Source of the DNA: Paralichthys olivaceus
Lineage: Eukaryota > Chordata > Actinopteri > Pleuronectiformes > Paralichthyidae
Direction of reading: 5' to 3'
Assembly: GCF_024713975.1 (NCBI RefSeq)
Contig: NC_091099.1
Location: 15,357,501 to 15,421,500 of the forward strand
DNA length: 64,000 bases
Below the pieces are notes generated by a model, which saw only the letters and a program-made list of their open reading frames with translations, did not search any database and was not told the DNA's origin. How positions within the stretch are numbered: position 1 is the stretch's first letter; every line of letters starts with the position of its first letter. This document shows, in pieces, positions 62,501-64,000 of this stretch. Position numbers and translations under genes: made by a program.

Positions 62501-63643
62501 TGATATGCTGGTGACCTGTCCAGGGTGAATTTCTCTCATGTTTGCACAAACACACTCTCACCCAATGGTGCACGGCAGCATCATTACTTCCGGCAGCGGA
62601 CATTTAGGTTAAAAAACATTGTGCAGATGATGCCGTTTAGAGTCAAATTTAAAAGTCGAGGCTTACAGACAGTTGGATGACACCACAGCAGCAGTATGGA
62701 GATAATTTCTGTTGTTTTATGTTGTTACGTTTGAAGTAGTAACCATTCACTTCAATTGTATTGGATTCGCCTGCAACACTGTTTACCCCCTGAAACTCCC
62801 AAAGTGTTTTGTGGACTCAAACACTTCACCCGCCCCTCCATCGACATAGTGGTATGTTGATAATGAGTGATTTTTCATTCTTGGGTGAACTATCGCTTTA
62901 AGAAAAGTATTGGGGCAGATGCATTTCTACTTTCCAGGAACAAATACTTACGACGTTCAAATCCCTTTAAATAGTTTCACACAGCAGTGTGTGGTTACAG
63001 ACTCTACAGAAGACTGTGTTCAGAGTTCCAGTGTAGTTCAGGAAACAGAGAGTGTAATGGAGCATGACGGTGATCTTGTTTACTCTCTCACCCTCTGAGC
63101 TGATGTGTGTTTAGTTGAGATAGATAAAAACTTCTGATCTGGTTGAAAGTCACGTTCAGTGCAAACAACAGGACTCAATAGAAAGTTATAAATCAAACTA
63201 ACGCCCCGATAATAATGGACCTGTTGGTCAATATATATATATATATATATATTCAGCGCATGCGCACATCGTGACCACGTGACCAAAACCAACAACCTGC
63301 ACAACTGCTCTCTCTGGTTTTCTCTGACTTAATTTTTAATTTTGACTTTTTTAAGCAGTGTCTATGACACACGGACACTTCCGGGTCCAAAGTACAGGTC
63401 AGGTCCTTGTGTTGCCAAGCGACAGCATGTGACCCTGCGGTTTATTATTATATATAAAGGTCATGACAGAGATTCATGCCTAGAATATATTTTACAGCTA
63501 CGAACACATTCACATGATGTAACTTTAAATCTGTCAGCACATCTGTCCTGTCTGATGGAGTCAGATAAAAAGATCTCACCCTGACAGAGGAGACTCCATG
63601 AGCCGGTGCTCAGCAGCATGAGAGCGGCTACAATCGTCGCCAT
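56571..63643 (-). CDS. sigirr: sigirr (teleost DIGIRR form): double-Ig IL-1 receptor-related membrane protein with TIR domain, complete, 10 exons
   Basis: Exons in transcript order: 63643-63580, 62085-61825, 61554-61347, 61263-61136, 59413-59273, 59183-59040, 58684-58582, 58462-58312, 57669-57492, 56740-56571; 515 aa. Signal peptide residues 1-21. Ig1 (22-108) has the C49/C91 pair, W60, and the extra C25/C64 pair of IL-1R Ig folds. Ig2 (109-220) has C139/C206 and C112/C152 and aligns with the single Ig of mammalian SIGIRR. TM about 226-246 is followed by [10 protein letters not shown]. The TIR has box 1 (KLYDTYISY), the DNDILPGG loop, RRLIVVLS and box 3 (FW, 406-407). The tail [21 protein letters not shown] is almost the mammalian one. 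SIGIRR dampens IL-1R/TLR signalling. The two-Ig layout fits DIGIRR, which I recall as a described teleost IL-1R family member. From memory, mammalian SIGIRR lies next to PKP3, as here. Confidence 0.93.
60011..60549 (+). mobile_element. Solo LTR of an LTR retrotransposon with intact 5-bp target duplication
   Basis: The element begins TGTTATG and ends GTTACA (TG..CA borders). It is flanked by the identical 5-mer GTTAG at 60006-60010 and 60550-60554. Inside are a TATA box (TATAAATA, 60272-60279) and AATAAA (60470-60475) in the right order for U3-R-U5. There is no internal coding region, so it is a recombined single LTR. It lies in sigirr intron 4, antisense to the gene. I recall similar sequence as dispersed in fish; the family (Gypsy-like or other) is not decided. 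Confidence 0.8.
60615..60695 (+). repeat. Non-LTR retrotransposon 3' tail-like piece
   Basis: CTTGCTCTTTGTGCCCTAAG, AAATGCCCTCAGGGACAATT and AAAGTTGTTTTGAATTTG has the form of a LINE 3' end (short conserved tail, then a GAATT-like repeat). In sigirr intron 4, just past the solo LTR. Confidence 0.4.
61825..62085 (-). CDS. sigirr: sigirr exon 2: extra membrane-distal Ig domain on a symmetric exon
   Basis: This 261-nt exon encodes one complete Ig domain: C49 to C91 with W60, EDQGNYTC before the second cysteine, plus an accessory C25/C64 pair. It has phase 1 at both ends (2 nt + 86 codons + 1 nt). Mammalian SIGIRR has no counterpart; its single Ig aligns with the next domain here. Potential N-glycosylation sites NYT and NSS lie near its end. 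Confidence 0.85.
62310..62560 (+). repeat. SINE-like dispersed repeat, forward fragment
   Basis: GGTTCAAATCCCGGTTGGG (B-box-like), GGAGTTTGCATGTTCTTCCTG, CCAAAGACATCCAGATTGGGGG, GACTCTAAACTGACTGTAGGTG and GGTGACCTGTCCAGGGTG. The sequence is familiar from many fish genomes; the reverse 3' part appears at 20225-20400. In sigirr intron 1. Confidence 0.5.
62645..62905 (+). repeat. Dispersed repeat, copy B (pair with 36070-36290)
   Basis: Same ordered words as copy A, with a few insertions, ending in GGGTGAACTATCGCTTTAAG. In sigirr intron 1. Confidence 0.55.
63231..63252. repeat. (AT)n microsatellite
   Basis: AT run of about 22 nt in sigirr intron 1. Confidence 0.9.
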
Positions 63644-64000
63644 GAGCCGCAGCTCTGCTCCTCAGGCTCCGTCCTCCGGCGAGAGATGAACTGACACGTG
63701 GATGAGTCTCGTCTCTACATCGCCTCCTCTGACAGTTAATGACAGTTTGGAAACATGAAGCAGAGCTGGTCTGCACCTGGACGGACCTGAAACTCACATT
63801 CCTATTGGCTCCCCCTGGTCACGTGGCGTCAGCTCTGACTTCCACCTGCGCTGCGGTGAAACTCCTATAATAAAGATTTCACTTGAACATGGTTTATTTC
63901 TGGATTTGAGTAACACATCTCTGTAAATTCACTGTTTATCTACATGCTTGACCCAACGGAACCCCCCTCCCAACTCACACACAATAATAACCAAAGGGCA
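63644..64000. other. sigirr 5' UTR and promoter region
   Basis: Sequence upstream of the sigirr ATG on the minus strand. It contains GC-rich text around 63650-63700 and no further exon that I can recognise. No TATA box is evident. Confidence 0.4.

Overview
The window is nuclear DNA of a bony fish, probably a percomorph-type teleost. The proteins are vertebrate, with split genes, GT-AG introns and long CA/GT runs. The dispersed repeats are of kinds I recall from many fish genomes, and the SIGIRR gene has the two-Ig form known from teleosts. The species cannot be told from the sequence. I assembled five complete protein-coding genes exon by exon. Every junction keeps frame and every total is a multiple of three.

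Layout. (1) 944-9602, plus strand: sergef, an RCC1-type beta-propeller protein, 11 coding exons, 425 aa. (2) 15070-23196, minus strand: kcnc1 (Kv3.1 voltage-gated K+ channel), 4 coding exons, 597 aa, convergent with sergef. (3) 25003-34233, plus strand: cd81 (tetraspanin), 8 exons, 238 aa, head-to-head with kcnc1 across 1.8 kb. (4) 42069-54875, plus strand: pkp3 (plakophilin-3, desmosomal armadillo protein), 13 exons, 835 aa. (5) 56571-63643, minus strand: sigirr in its teleost double-Ig form (DIGIRR), 10 exons, 515 aa, convergent with pkp3.

These genes do not form one pathway. They are a conserved syntenic block: from memory, sergef and kcnc1 are convergent neighbours on human 11p15.1, and CD81, PKP3 and SIGIRR lie on human 11p15.5. 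The biology is secretion/GEF-like scaffolding, fast-spiking neuronal K+ current, tetraspanin membrane organisation, epithelial adhesion, and negative regulation of IL-1R/TLR signalling.

The rest is introns and intergenic DNA rich in microsatellites and mobile-element remnants. These include a solo LTR with a perfect 5-bp target duplication inside sigirr, a non-autonomous hAT-like element with a decayed 8-bp duplication downstream of cd81, MITE-like elements, SINE-like pieces and several non-LTR retrotransposon 3' tails. I found no tRNA, rRNA, CRISPR array or prokaryotic-type system. The most interesting points are the extra Ig domain of sigirr on a frame-neutral exon, the two possible C-termini of kcnc1, and a GT microsatellite that forms the splice-acceptor tract of a pkp3 exon.
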